A stretch of 64,000 bases of DNA from Oceaniglobus indicus (lineage in GTDB: Bacteria > Pseudomonadota > Alphaproteobacteria > Rhodobacterales > Rhodobacteraceae). The stretch lies in the NCBI RefSeq assembly GCF_002751875.1, contig NZ_NMZM01000010.1:1-64000 (forward strand), given 5' to 3'. The notes under the pieces are model-generated. The model had not been told where the DNA came from. It saw only the letters and a program-made list of their open reading frames with translations, and made no database searches. The translations under genes were made by a program, and so were the position numbers. The first letter of the stretch is position 1, and every line of letters begins with the position of its first letter. Shown here in pieces: positions 19,347-28,486 of the stretch.

Positions 19347-20267
19347 ATGACCACCCTCGTTTTCGGCCACAAATCCCCCGACACCGATTCCACCGGATCG
19401 CCCATCATCTGGGCCTGGTACATGTCCGAAGTGCTGGGCCTGCCGGCCGAGGCACGCCTGCTGGGCGAGCCGAACACCGAAGCCGCCTTTGTCGTGGACC
19501 GCTGGGATCTGGACAAGCCGGCGTTGCTGGAAACGCTCGCGGCCGATACCGACGTGGTGATCGTGGACACCAACAACCCCGCCGAACTGCCCGATGGCAT
19601 CAATGACGCCAACATCACCGCGATCATCGACCATCACCGCCTGGTCGCCGGCCTGGAAACGCGCGCGCCGATCGACATCACGATCCGCCCGCTGGCCTGC
19701 ACCGCCACCATCATGCACGAGCTCATGGGCGCCGACGCCGCCAAGATGCCCGGCAAGATCAAGGGTGCGATGCTGTCGTGCATCCTGTCCGACACGCTGG
19801 AATTCCGCAGCCCGACCACCACGGCCCGCGACCGCGAGCTTGCCGAACAGCTGGCCGAGGAGCTGGAGATCACCATCCCCGCCTATGCCGCCGAAATGTT
19901 CGCCGCCAAGTCCGACGTATCGGCGTTTTCCGACGCCGAGCTGCTGCGGATGGATTCCAAGGAATTCGCGCTGGGCGAAACGAAGTTCCGCGTCTCGGTT
20001 CTGGAAACCACGTCGCCCGACACCGTGCTGGCCCGCAAGGACGGCCTGATGAAGACGATGGAAACCGTGGCCCGCGAAGACGGCGTCGATCAGGTTCTGC
20101 TGTTTGTCGTCGATATCTTGGAAGAACAGGCAACGCTGCTGGTGCCAAACGATCTGGTGCGCAAACTGGCCGAAGCCAGCTTTTCCACCGTATGCGGTGA
20201 AGACAGCGTCATCCTGCCCGGCATCGTGTCGCGCAAGAAGCAGATCATCCCGAATCTGACCATGTGA
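19347..20267 (+). CDS. ppaC: Manganese-dependent inorganic pyrophosphatase (DHH family II)
   Basis: The 306-residue cytoplasmic enzyme hydrolyses pyrophosphate and so drives biosynthetic reactions. The family II metal ligands are present: His8, Asp12, Asp14, Asp74, the DHH motif at 95-97 and Asp149. The C-terminal DHHA2 domain ends with the substrate-binding SRKKQ motif. The length matches the family. It is a single gene, divergent from the DUF2161 gene. Use of a type II enzyme instead of the E. coli-type PPase is common in Rhodobacterales. Confidence 0.95.
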   Translation: MTTLVFGHKSPDTDSTGSPIIWAWYMSEVLGLPAEARLLGEPNTEAAFVVDRWDLDKPALLETLAADTDVVIVDTNNPAELPDGINDANITAIIDHHRLVAGLETRAPIDITIRPLACTATIMHELMGADAAKMPGKIKGAMLSCILSDTLEFRSPTTTARDRELAEQLAEELEITIPAYAAEMFAAKSDVSAFSDAELLRMDSKEFALGETKFRVSVLETTSPDTVLARKDGLMKTMETVAREDGVDQVLLFVVDILEEQATLLVPNDLVRKLAEASFSTVCGEDSVILPGIVSRKKQIIPNLTM

Positions 20268-20434
20268 ACGTCACGGCGGCGGCTTTCAGCGACGCCCGCC
20301 GCCAGTATCGCAAAGGCGCCCGGCACCCCCGACCCCCGAGCAGAAGGGCCGGGGGCGCCAAGCCTCCCCTCTTCGCCCGCCCCGCGGGGAGCGTCAAAGC
20401 CACGCGGCACACCATCCACCTGCCGCGGCCCCGC

Positions 20435-20450
20435 TGACATAAATATGTCA
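20435..20450. promoter_or_regulatory. Dyad operator candidate upstream of cydAB
   Basis: TGACATA-AA-TATGTCA is a perfect 7-bp inverted repeat with a two-base centre, 110 bases upstream of the cydA start. It lies in a GC-rich spacer of 293 bases (20268-20560), where it stands out as an AT-rich island. It fits a binding site for a dimeric regulator of the oxidase. It does not match the FNR box TTGAT-N4-ATCAA. Confidence 0.45.
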
Positions 20451-20560
20451 CGCCGCCGAATTCCGGCCCCGCCGGAGTGCGACAGTATGCCGGCCCCATC
20501 GCATTGCCCGCCCAGCCCGATCGACCTAGGTTCAGGTCAACCGAAGGACAGGAGCACGCG

Positions 20561-21967
20561 ATGTTCGGCATAGAAGCACTGGATCTTGCAAGGTTTCAAT
20601 TCGCCTTCACGGTGGCGTTTCACATCATCTTTCCGGCGTTTTCCATTGGCCTGGCCAGCTATCTCGCGGTGTTGAACGGATTGCATCTGTTCACCGGCAA
20701 GGCGGTTTACCTGCGCGTGTTCCAGTTCTGGAAAAAGATCTTTGCCGTCGCCTTCGGCATGGGCGTCGTGTCGGGCATCGTCATGTCGTATCAGTTCGGC
20801 ACGAACTGGAGCGTGTTTTCGGACAAGACCGGCCCGATCCTCGGCCCGTTGATGGCCTATGAGGTGCTGAGCGCGTTCTTCCTCGAAGCGGGGTTCCTCG
20901 GCGTGATGCTGTTCGGGCGCGAAAAGGTGGGCCCCAAGCTGCACTTCTTCGCCACCTTGATGGTCGCGGTCGGCACCTTGATGTCGGCGACATGGATCCT
21001 GTCGGTGAACAGCTGGATGCAGACGCCGGTGGGTTACGCCATGAATGCCGATGGTCAGTTCGTTCCCGAAGACTGGTGGCAGATCGTCTTCAATCCGTCG
21101 TTCCCCTATCGCCTGACGCACATGGTTCTGGCCGCGTTCCTGACAACGGCGCTGGTCGTCGGGGCGACCGGGGCGTATCATCTGCTGCGCGACACGGCGA
21201 ACAAGACCGCGCGCCTGATGTTCTCCATGGCGATGTGGATGATCGTGATCACCGCACCGTTGCAGATCACGGCCGGCGATTTTCACGGCATCAACACGTT
21301 GGAACACCAGCCCGCCAAGGTCATGGCGATGGAGGGGCATTACGACAGCCACCCCGACGGCGCGCCGCTGATCCTGTTCGGCATTCCCAACCCGGACGAA
21401 AAGCGCGTCGATTACGCCGTTCAGATTCCCAAGCTGTCGTCGCTGATCCTGAAACACGACCTGAACGCACCGCTGGACGGTCTGGATACCATCGACGACG
21501 ACAAGGAACCGCCGGTCACCTTGGTTTTCTTCAGCTTCCGCGTCATGGTCGGTCTTGGTTTCGCGATGCTGGCGCTGGGCATCTGGGGCACGGTGCAGCG
21601 GTTTCGCGGGCGGCTGTATGTTTCCGAATGGCTGCAACGCGCAGCGATCGTCATGGGGCCCATGGGGTTCGTCGCGGTTGTCGCCGGCTGGATCACGACC
21701 GAGGTGGGGCGCCAGCCCTATACCGTCTATGGCCTGCTGACGACGGCCGAAAGCGCATCACCCTTGCAGGCGTCGGCGGTGGCGTCATCGCTGGTGGCGT
21801 TCATCCTGGTCTATTTCGCGGTGTTCGGCGCGGGCACCTATTACATCCTGCGCCTGATGGTGCGCGAACCCGAAACGGCCCAGGGCAACCTGCGCGAAGG
21901 TCCGATCCGCACGGCCGGCATCACCCCGGCGCCCGGCGTCGCCCAGGCGCGGCAACCGGCCGAATAA
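20561..21967 (+). CDS. cydA: Cytochrome bd-type quinol oxidase subunit I (CioA/CydA)
   Basis: This 468-residue heme-bearing subunit of the terminal oxidase oxidises quinol and reduces oxygen at the cytoplasmic membrane. Heme ligands are at the expected places: His21 (b595) and His187 (b558), with Glu101 and Glu109 near heme d. The GRQPYTVYG motif near the C-terminus is conserved. The protein is shorter than E. coli CydA (522) and lacks the long Q-loop insert, as in cyanide-insensitive oxidases. The start at 20561 follows AAGGACAGGAG. It is followed by cydB. Confidence 0.95.
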   Translation: MFGIEALDLARFQFAFTVAFHIIFPAFSIGLASYLAVLNGLHLFTGKAVYLRVFQFWKKIFAVAFGMGVVSGIVMSYQFGTNWSVFSDKTGPILGPLMAYEVLSAFFLEAGFLGVMLFGREKVGPKLHFFATLMVAVGTLMSATWILSVNSWMQTPVGYAMNADGQFVPEDWWQIVFNPSFPYRLTHMVLAAFLTTALVVGATGAYHLLRDTANKTARLMFSMAMWMIVITAPLQITAGDFHGINTLEHQPAKVMAMEGHYDSHPDGAPLILFGIPNPDEKRVDYAVQIPKLSSLILKHDLNAPLDGLDTIDDDKEPPVTLVFFSFRVMVGLGFAMLALGIWGTVQRFRGRLYVSEWLQRAAIVMGPMGFVAVVAGWITTEVGRQPYTVYGLLTTAESASPLQASAVASSLVAFILVYFAVFGAGTYYILRLMVREPETAQGNLREGPIRTAGITPAPGVAQARQPAE

Positions 21968-21979
21968 GGAGAACCGACC

Positions 21980-22984
21980 ATGATCTTCGACCTCGCCTTC
22001 ATCTGGGCCGGCCTGATCGCCTTCGCGGTGCTGGCCTATGTCATCCTCGACGGGTTCGACCTGGGGATCGGGATCCTGTTTCCGTTCCTGAAGGAAAACC
22101 ACGAAAAGGATCTGGCGATGAACACCGTCGCGCCCGTCTGGGACGGAAACGAGACATGGCTGGTTCTGGGCGGCGGCGGGTTGTTCGCGGTCTTCCCGCT
22201 GGCCTATGCGGTGGTGATGCCCGCGCTCTATGCGCCGATCATCGCCATGCTGATCGGGCTGATCTTTCGCGGTGTCGCCTTTGAATATCGCTGGCGCACC
22301 AAGCGGGCCCAGTGGTTCTGGAACTGGGCGTTCTTCGGTGGCTCGACCGTGGCGGCCCTGGCACAGGGCATCGCGCTGGGCGCGCTGGTGCAGGGGATCG
22401 AGGTTGAGAACCGCGCCTATGCCGGCGGCAACTGGGATTGGCTGACGCCGTTTTCGCTGCTGACGGGGCTGGCGGTGGTGGTCGGCTATGCCTTGCTGGG
22501 CGCGACATGGTTGCTGCTGAAAACCGAAGGTGCGGTCAACAATCATGCCCGCCGCATGGCCTGGCCGCTGGCGGTGGTCACACTGGCGCTGATCGGCGCG
22601 GTCAGCCTGTGGACCCCGTTCATCGACATCGAGTATTTCAACCGGTGGTTCAACAACTGGACGATGGTGTTCACCTTTGCCGTGCCGCTGCTGGTGGCCG
22701 GTGCGGCCTTCGTGATGTTCTGGGGCTTGAAGTCGGGCCACGACAGCTGGCCGTTCCTGTCGGCGCTGGCGATCTTCGTGCTCAGCTTCGTGGGAATCGG
22801 TATCAGCTTCTATCCCAACATCGTGCCGCCCTCGCTGACCATCTGGGAGGCGGCGGCGCCGGACAGCAGCCTGTGGTTCGTGCTGGTCGGTGCCATGGTC
22901 CTGATCCCCCTGATCCTGATGTACACGGCCTATGCGTATTGGGTGTTCCGCGGCAAGATGGACCCCGACGAAGGCTATCACTGA
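21980..22984 (+). CDS. cydB: Cytochrome bd-type quinol oxidase subunit II (CioB/CydB)
   Basis: The 334-residue integral membrane partner of CydA stabilises the hemes and completes the oxidase. It begins with the typical first helix ending in LDGFDLGIG and contains the WDGNETWLV motif near residue 54. About eight or nine hydrophobic helices are visible. A perfect AAGGAG site lies before the start, 12 bases after cydA. The downstream 31-residue gene probably encodes the third subunit. Confidence 0.95.
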   Translation: MIFDLAFIWAGLIAFAVLAYVILDGFDLGIGILFPFLKENHEKDLAMNTVAPVWDGNETWLVLGGGGLFAVFPLAYAVVMPALYAPIIAMLIGLIFRGVAFEYRWRTKRAQWFWNWAFFGGSTVAALAQGIALGALVQGIEVENRAYAGGNWDWLTPFSLLTGLAVVVGYALLGATWLLLKTEGAVNNHARRMAWPLAVVTLALIGAVSLWTPFIDIEYFNRWFNNWTMVFTFAVPLLVAGAAFVMFWGLKSGHDSWPFLSALAIFVLSFVGIGISFYPNIVPPSLTIWEAAAPDSSLWFVLVGAMVLIPLILMYTAYAYWVFRGKMDPDEGYH

Positions 22985-22994
22985 GGGGGCCGGC

Positions 22995-23090
22995 ATGGGG
23001 CGCAAACTGATCTGGTTCGCGGCCTATTGGCTGCTGGGCGTCGCCGCGGTCGGGGCACTGGCCTATGCGATCCGGCTGGCCATCCTGTGA
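22995..23090 (+). CDS. 31-residue membrane protein, CydX-like/DUF2474 oxidase subunit
   Basis: A short ORF begins 10 bases after cydB with a GAGGGGG ribosome site. Its product is 31 residues: a basic start (MGRKLIWF), a single hydrophobic helix and a final RLAIL. The position right after cydAB, the length and the single helix match the small accessory subunit of bd oxidases (CydX, or the DUF2474 proteins that follow cyanide-insensitive oxidase genes). Assignment rests on context and composition, not on a clear motif. Confidence 0.7.
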   Translation: MGRKLIWFAAYWLLGVAAVGALAYAIRLAIL

Positions 23091-23168
23091 TGGCCCGCTG
23101 ATCGGCAGGGCTTGCAAGAACAGCCGATCGCGCGCACCATCCGCGCCGACACCACGGTGGAGCGTCCG

Positions 23169-24566
23169 ATGAACAAGCCCTTCCAGTCCAACGATCCGCG
23201 CAGCGTCATCGAAGCCGACCGCGCCCATGTCTGGCACCACCTGATCCAGCACAAGCCGTTCGAAACCGTCGATCCGCGGATCATCGTCGAAGGCAAGGGG
23301 ATCAAGGTCTGGGATATCAACGGTCGCGAACATCTGGATGCCGTGTCGGGCGGGGTTTGGACGGTGAACGTCGGCTATGGCCGCGAACGCATCGCCAACG
23401 CCGTGCGCGACCAGTTGATCAAGCTGAACTATTTCGCCGGCTCGGCGGGGTCGATTCCGGGTGCCATGTGGTCGCAGCGCCTGATCGAAAAGATGCCCGG
23501 CCTGTCGCGCGTCTATTTCGCCAGCTCGGGGTCCGAAGCGAACGAGAAGGCGTTCAAGATGATCCGCCAGATCGCGTGGAAACGCCATGGCGGGCGCAAG
23601 CACAAGATCCTGTATCGCGCGCGTGACTATCACGGCACCACCATCGCCTGCCTGTCGGCCGGCGGCCAGCCCGAGCGCAACGCGCAATACGGCCCGATGA
23701 CCCCGGCGTTCGTCCCGGTGCCCCATTGCCTGGAATACCGCGCCCACGAACAGGGCTGGGGCGATCTGTCGGGCGAAGCTTACGGCGTGCGCGCGGCACG
23801 GGCCATCGAAGAGGTGATCCTGCGCGAAGGCCCCGACACCGTGGGCGGCCTGTGCCTTGAACCCGTGACCGCCGGCGGCGGTGTCATCCCGCCCCCGCCC
23901 GGATACTGGGAAACGGTGCAGCAGATCTGTCGGAAATACGACATCCTGCTTCATATCGACGAGGTTGTCTGCGGCCTCGGGCGCACCGGTGCATGGTTCG
24001 GATACCAGAATTACGACATCCAGCCCGATTTCGTGACCATGGCCAAGGGCGTTGCCTCGGGCTATGCCGCGATTTCGTGCTGTGTGACGACCGAGGCGGT
24101 GTTCGAGATGTTCAAGGACGATTCGGACGATCCGATGAACTATTTCCGCGACATCTCGACCTTCGGCGGCTGCACGGCCGGCCCGGCCGCGGCGCTGGAA
24201 AACATGGCGATCATCGAGGAAGAAGGGTTGCTGGACAATACGCTGGTCATGGGCGAACGCCTGATGGACAACCTGCGCGCACTGGCCGAAAAGCACGCCG
24301 TCATCGGCGATGTGCGCGGTGCGGGCCTGTTCTGTGGTGCCGAACTGGTCAGCGACCGCGACACCAAAGAACCGATGGCGGAAAAACGCGTCGCCGCGGT
24401 GGTCGCCGAGTGCATGGCCCGGGGCGTGATCATCGGCATGACCAACCGGTCGCTTCCCGGCTACAACAACACGCTGTGCCTGTCGCCCGCGCTGATCGCG
24501 ACGAAAGACGATATCGACCACATCACCGATACCATGGACGTCGCGTTGCAGCACGTCTTCGGCTAG
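23169..24566 (+). CDS. tpa: Taurine-pyruvate aminotransferase
   Basis: This 465-residue class III PLP aminotransferase transfers the amino group of taurine to pyruvate, giving sulfoacetaldehyde and alanine. The sequence closely follows known Roseobacter Tpa proteins throughout (for example NDPRSVIEADRAHVWHHLIQ at the start and ISTFGGCTAGPAAALENM late). The PLP lysine is Lys293 in MAKGVASGY, with Asp264 contacting the ring. The start at 23169 has a GGAG site. No tauR, ald or xsc is adjacent. Its TAG stop shares a CTAG palindrome with the convergent gene. Confidence 0.85.
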   Translation: MNKPFQSNDPRSVIEADRAHVWHHLIQHKPFETVDPRIIVEGKGIKVWDINGREHLDAVSGGVWTVNVGYGRERIANAVRDQLIKLNYFAGSAGSIPGAMWSQRLIEKMPGLSRVYFASSGSEANEKAFKMIRQIAWKRHGGRKHKILYRARDYHGTTIACLSAGGQPERNAQYGPMTPAFVPVPHCLEYRAHEQGWGDLSGEAYGVRAARAIEEVILREGPDTVGGLCLEPVTAGGGVIPPPPGYWETVQQICRKYDILLHIDEVVCGLGRTGAWFGYQNYDIQPDFVTMAKGVASGYAAISCCVTTEAVFEMFKDDSDDPMNYFRDISTFGGCTAGPAAALENMAIIEEEGLLDNTLVMGERLMDNLRALAEKHAVIGDVRGAGLFCGAELVSDRDTKEPMAEKRVAAVVAECMARGVIIGMTNRSLPGYNNTLCLSPALIATKDDIDHITDTMDVALQHVFG

Positions 24567-24970
24567 GCGCCCGGCCCGCGATCGAAGAACACCGCCGCGT
24601 CCCGCGCGATCCGCCGCAATCTGGCGGCCTCGCACTTCAGAACCACTTCCAGTGACCAGGGCTCGGGCGTCACGGTATCGAACAGAAGGGCCTTGATGCG
24701 GACGCCGCCACCTTGGTCGCAGTCCGCCTCAAGCATGAAATCCCCTTCAAGCGAGACCCAGCATATATCGCCCTCCCAAGGCACCGGTGCCACGGCCAGA
24801 CGATAGAAATAGCGTGCAATCGCGTGGATTTCGGCCGTCGACCGTTCATAGACCGCTTTGCGCGCGCCCACGGCGGGTGTCGAGATGTCGATCACGAAAC
24901 TGTCGCCATCCGCGAGGTGAAATTCCAGCGACGCCGCCGACAGGGCCGACTTCACCACGAACACATCCAT
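24563..24970 (-). CDS. Hypothetical protein
   Basis: The 135-residue protein has no signal peptide or membrane helix. It shows alternating strand-like segments, a WEGD motif near residue 66, and a WSLEVVLKCEAARLRRIARDA helix near the end. This layout recalls small DUF6228-type proteins, but I am not sure. The ATG at 24970 follows GAAGGGCCGACA. Its stop overlaps the tpa stop in a shared CTAG. Nothing nearby suggests a role. Confidence 0.55.
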   Translation of the reverse strand: MDVFVVKSALSAASLEFHLADGDSFVIDISTPAVGARKAVYERSTAEIHAIARYFYRLAVAPVPWEGDICWVSLEGDFMLEADCDQGGGVRIKALLFDTVTPEPWSLEVVLKCEAARLRRIARDAAVFFDRGPGA

Positions 24971-25236
24971 TGTCGGCCCTTCCCTGATGCGACCGCGTGC
25001 CACCCTGCGCGTGCATACCCAAAGCGCGACCGGACACAACACCTCATCCCGCCGGCATGATGCCGTCAAGGGCCGCGCGCGCACACAAAGCCCGCCTGTT
25101 TCGCGCGATTATCCCTTGGCAAACCGGCGCTGACGTCCGACACCTTGACCCTGACGGAACGTTACCCGAAGATTCACGGCCTGACCCTGCCGTGGACGTT
25201 TCCCCTTTCCATCCGGGTCATCGAAGGAGAGCAGGC

Positions 25237-26001
25237 ATGACCGCACGTTTCCCCGACCTCGAAGGCGCATCGGTTTTCATAACCGGCGGCGGATCCGGCA
25301 TCGGCGCCGCGATCACCGACGCCTTCCTCGGACAGGGCGCAAACGTCGCCTTCGTGCAGCGCTCGGACCCCACCGCGTTCCTGAACGAGATGGAGGAAAA
25401 GCACGGCCGCCGCCCCTGGCACCGCCAGTGCGACATCACCGACACCGGCGCGCTGAAGGCCGCCATCGACGCCGCCGCCCGCACCCATGGCGCGATTCGC
25501 GTGCTGGTGAACAACGCCGCCAACGACAAGCGGCACACCACCGACGAAGTCACCCAGGACTTCTGGGATTCGATGATCGCCATCAACCTGCGCGCTTATT
25601 TCTTCGCGGTGCAGGCCGTGGTGCCGGGCATGCGCGAAGCGGGCGGCGGTTCGATCGTCAACTTTTCCTCGATCAGCTACATGATGGGGCACGCCGAAAT
25701 GCCGATCTACACCACCGCCAATTCCGGCATCAACGGCATGACCCGCAGCCACGCGCGCGAATTCGGCCCCGACCGGATCCGCGTCAATGCCATCGCGCCC
25801 GGCTGGGTGCTGACCGAACGGCAGAAGCGCGAGGTGGTGGTTCAGGAAACACTCGACGCGCATCTGGCGCGCCAGTGCCTCAAGGATTTCATGGCGCCCG
25901 AGGACATCGGCGAACCCGTGCTGTTTCTCGCCTCGGACGCCTCGCGCATGATGACCGGTCAATCGCTGGTGGTCGACGCGGGCGTGGTGACGACAGGATG
26001 A
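25237..26001 (+). CDS. SDR-family sugar dehydrogenase (probable aldose 1-dehydrogenase)
   Basis: This is a 254-residue classical SDR. The cofactor motif TGGGSGIG (about 16-23), NNAA (92-95), Asn117 and Ser145 are in place. The catalytic Tyr158 is present, but the motif reads YTTAN: Asn162 (codon AAT) replaces the usual Lys. As first gene of a sugar-acid operon it is expected to oxidise an aldose, perhaps D-galactose, to its lactone. The resemblance to XylB-type dehydrogenases supports this. Its stop overlaps the next start (ATGA). The start has an AAGGAGAG site. Confidence 0.75.
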   Translation: MTARFPDLEGASVFITGGGSGIGAAITDAFLGQGANVAFVQRSDPTAFLNEMEEKHGRRPWHRQCDITDTGALKAAIDAAARTHGAIRVLVNNAANDKRHTTDEVTQDFWDSMIAINLRAYFFAVQAVVPGMREAGGGSIVNFSSISYMMGHAEMPIYTTANSGINGMTRSHAREFGPDRIRVNAIAPGWVLTERQKREVVVQETLDAHLARQCLKDFMAPEDIGEPVLFLASDASRMMTGQSLVVDAGVVTTG

Positions 26002-26915
26002 CCGGCACCACCACGAAAGCCGACTGGATCGCGGTGGATTGGGGCACCACGAACGCGCGCGCCTGGGCCATGGGCGGTGCCAACACCGTGCTGGCCGAAG
26101 CACTCTCCGACATGGGAATGGCCCGCCTCGATCCCTCGCAATACGAAGCGGTGCTGCTCGACATGATCGGCGACTGGCTGGGCGACGGCACGACCCCGGT
26201 CATCATCTGCGGCATGGCCGGGGCGCGCCAGGGCTGGATCGAAGCCGCCTATGCCGCCGTGCCCTGCCCCGCGCTGTCGGCCGATCTGACGCCGGTGCCG
26301 ACCGACGATGCCCGGCTGCAGGTCTCGATCATTCCCGGCCTGAAACAGGATCACCCGGCCGACGTGATGCGGGGCGAGGAAACCCAGATCGCCGGCTTCC
26401 TGTCGCTGAACCCGCGATTCGACGGCGTGGTCTGCCTGCCGGGCACCCACACCAAATGGGCCCACGTCAGCGCCTCCGAAGTCGTCAGCTTCCAGACCGC
26501 CATGACCGGCGACGTCTTCGCCGCAATCGCCGGCCACACGGTGCTACGCCATTCGACCACCACCGATGGCTGGGACGACGACGCCTTCGCGACCGCCCTC
26601 ACCGAGGCGCAGACACGCCCCGAAACGTTGGCGGCGCACCTGTTCGGCATCCGCGCCGAGGGGTTGCTGCACGGCATGGGCAACGAAACCGCGCGCGCCC
26701 GCCTCTCGGGCCTGCTGATCGGCATCGAACTGGCCGCGACCAAACCCTACTGGCTGGGCCGTGACGTGGCTCTGATCGGCGCGCCCAGGCTCTGCGCGCT
26801 CTACGAAACGGCGCTGGCGGCACAGGGCATCACTGCAATCCGCACCAAGGGCGACGGCATGACGCGCGCCGGATTATGCGCCGCCCGCGCCCTGACCAAA
26901 CCCGCAAAGGACTGA
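25998..26915 (+). CDS. dgoK: 2-dehydro-3-deoxygalactonokinase
   Basis: The 305-residue kinase of the DgoK family phosphorylates 2-dehydro-3-deoxy-D-galactonate (KDGal) at C6. The N-terminal phosphate loop [13 protein letters not shown], the [10 protein letters not shown] motif and the PGTHTKW motif are all family signatures. It overlaps the SDR gene by four bases and is followed five bases later by the aldolase that uses its product. It is cytoplasmic. Confidence 0.93.
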   Translation: MTGTTTKADWIAVDWGTTNARAWAMGGANTVLAEALSDMGMARLDPSQYEAVLLDMIGDWLGDGTTPVIICGMAGARQGWIEAAYAAVPCPALSADLTPVPTDDARLQVSIIPGLKQDHPADVMRGEETQIAGFLSLNPRFDGVVCLPGTHTKWAHVSASEVVSFQTAMTGDVFAAIAGHTVLRHSTTTDGWDDDAFATALTEAQTRPETLAAHLFGIRAEGLLHGMGNETARARLSGLLIGIELAATKPYWLGRDVALIGAPRLCALYETALAAQGITAIRTKGDGMTRAGLCAARALTKPAKD

Positions 26916-26920
26916 CCCCC

Positions 26921-27526
26921 ATGAGCAGACCCCTCATCGCCATCCTGCGCGGCATCACCCCAGCCGAAGCGGTGGATGTCGCAGCCGCCCTGATCGACGC
27001 CGGGATCGACCGGATCGAGGTGCCGCTGAACTCGCCCGATCCCTTCGACAGCATCGAAAAGATGGTCGAAGCCCACGGCGACCGCGCGCTGATCGGCGCG
27101 GGAACCGTGCTGACGGCCGAACAGGTCGCCCATGTCTATCGGGCGGGTGGCCGCCTGGTGGTATCACCCAACTGCGACACCGAGGTGATCCGCGCCACCC
27201 GCGCCCTGGACATGCAGAGCTTTCCGGGCATCGTCACGCCGTCCGAATGCTTCGCGGCGCTGAAGGCGGGGGCGAACGGCGTCAAGGTGTTCCCGGCGAT
27301 GCAGATGGGGGTCGAGGGGCTGAAGGCCCTGCGCGCCGTCCTGCCGGCGGAGACCGGGGTTTACATGGTCGGCGGCGTCGGCCCCGAGAACTTCGCCGAA
27401 TGGACGGCAGCCGGCGCCACGGGCTTCGGCATCGGCTCCGCCCTCTACAAACCCGGCGTCACGGTGGATCAGATCGCCAAGCGCGCCGCCGCCATGGTCG
27501 CCGCCTTCGACAAGACCGCGGCATGA
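26921..27526 (+). CDS. dgoA: 2-dehydro-3-deoxy-6-phosphogalactonate aldolase
   Basis: The 201-residue class I aldolase splits KDPGal into pyruvate and glyceraldehyde 3-phosphate. The Schiff-base lysine is Lys122 in GVKVFPA and the catalytic Glu33 lies in IEVPL, matching the spacing of E. coli DgoA. The length fits the family. An AAAGG site precedes the start. The stop overlaps the SMP-30 gene start by four bases. Confidence 0.93.
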   Translation: MSRPLIAILRGITPAEAVDVAAALIDAGIDRIEVPLNSPDPFDSIEKMVEAHGDRALIGAGTVLTAEQVAHVYRAGGRLVVSPNCDTEVIRATRALDMQSFPGIVTPSECFAALKAGANGVKVFPAMQMGVEGLKALRAVLPAETGVYMVGGVGPENFAEWTAAGATGFGIGSALYKPGVTVDQIAKRAAAMVAAFDKTAA

Positions 27527-28359
27527 GCATCGCGGTCTTCGATCCCACCCCGTGCGCCTTGGGCGAGGGGCCCCTGTGGCACCCCGAACGCGAACAATTG
27601 TTCTGGTTCGACATCATCGGCAAACGCCTGCTGACGCGCGATGGCGATGCCGCCCGCCATTGGCAGTTCGACGAACACGTCTCGGCCGGCGGATGGATCG
27701 ACCGCGACACCCTGCTGATCGCATCCGAAACCGCGCTGTCACGCTTCGACCTTGTCAGCGGCAAAAGCACGGCACTCTGCGCGCTGGACGCCGACAGCCA
27801 GACCACGCGCTCGAACGACGGGCGCGCCGACCCCCAGGGCGGATTCTGGATCGGCACCATGGCCAAGGACGAGACGCCCGGCGCCGGCGCGATCCATCGC
27901 TTTTACAGGGGCGAGCTGCGCCGTCTGTTCGCGGGCATCTCGATCCCCAACGCGATCTGCTTCCCCCCCGACGGCGCCGCCGCCTGCTACGCCGACACCG
28001 CGATGCGCAAGGTCATGTCCGTCACCCTCGACAGCGACGGCTGGCCCACCGGCGATCCCCGGGTCGCGGTGGACCTGACGGCCGACGCCCTGAACCCGGA
28101 CGGCGCGGTGATCGACACCGACGGCAACATCTGGATCGCCCAATGGGGCGCAGGCCGCGTGGCCTGTCACGCCCCCGATGGCAGCTTCCTGCATGCGATC
28201 GACGTTCCCGCCGCCCAGACGACCTGTCCCGCCCTGGCCCCCGACGGGACCCTCTACATCACCTCTGCCGCCAGGGGCGACGACGGCCCCTGCGCCGGCC
28301 AGACCTTCGCGATCGCCACGACGGCAAGAGGCCAGCCGGAACACCGCATCACGCTCTGA
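27523..28359 (+). CDS. SMP-30/gluconolactonase family sugar lactonase
   Basis: The 278-residue six-bladed propeller enzyme would open an aldonolactone to the acid, bridging the dehydrogenase and the dehydratase steps. The metal ligand Glu15 (LGEGPLW), the [12 protein letters not shown] segment with the ligand Asn, and [14 protein letters not shown] with the ligand Asp are visible. Operon context points to a galactono- or arabinono-lactone. Its ATG lies in the dgoA stop (ATGA). A copy of the dispersed motif starts right after its stop codon. Confidence 0.88.
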   Translation: MSIAVFDPTPCALGEGPLWHPEREQLFWFDIIGKRLLTRDGDAARHWQFDEHVSAGGWIDRDTLLIASETALSRFDLVSGKSTALCALDADSQTTRSNDGRADPQGGFWIGTMAKDETPGAGAIHRFYRGELRRLFAGISIPNAICFPPDGAAACYADTAMRKVMSVTLDSDGWPTGDPRVAVDLTADALNPDGAVIDTDGNIWIAQWGAGRVACHAPDGSFLHAIDVPAAQTTCPALAPDGTLYITSAARGDDGPCAGQTFAIATTARGQPEHRITL

Positions 28360-28381
28360 CTTTTTCTTGCTTCAAATACTC
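28360..28381 (-). repeat. Dispersed motif, copy 2
   Basis: The motif GAGTATTT-N3-GCAAGAAAAAG lies on the minus strand with GAA as the variable triplet. It directly abuts the stop codon of the SMP-30 gene and lies in the spacer before the epimerase gene. Confidence 0.6.
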
Positions 28382-28486
28382 GAAACACCACAGCTGCCAA
28401 AGGCGCGGACGCCCGATGACCAGACATGCCCCCGAAATCTGTTGCCACGGCGTACACGCCCCGGCCACCACAGGTCCGACCACGAC

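Noticed and set aside
25145-25173. Promoter upstream of the sugar operon
   Set aside because: TTGACC and GAAGAT are 17 bases apart but the -10 is too poor to support a call.
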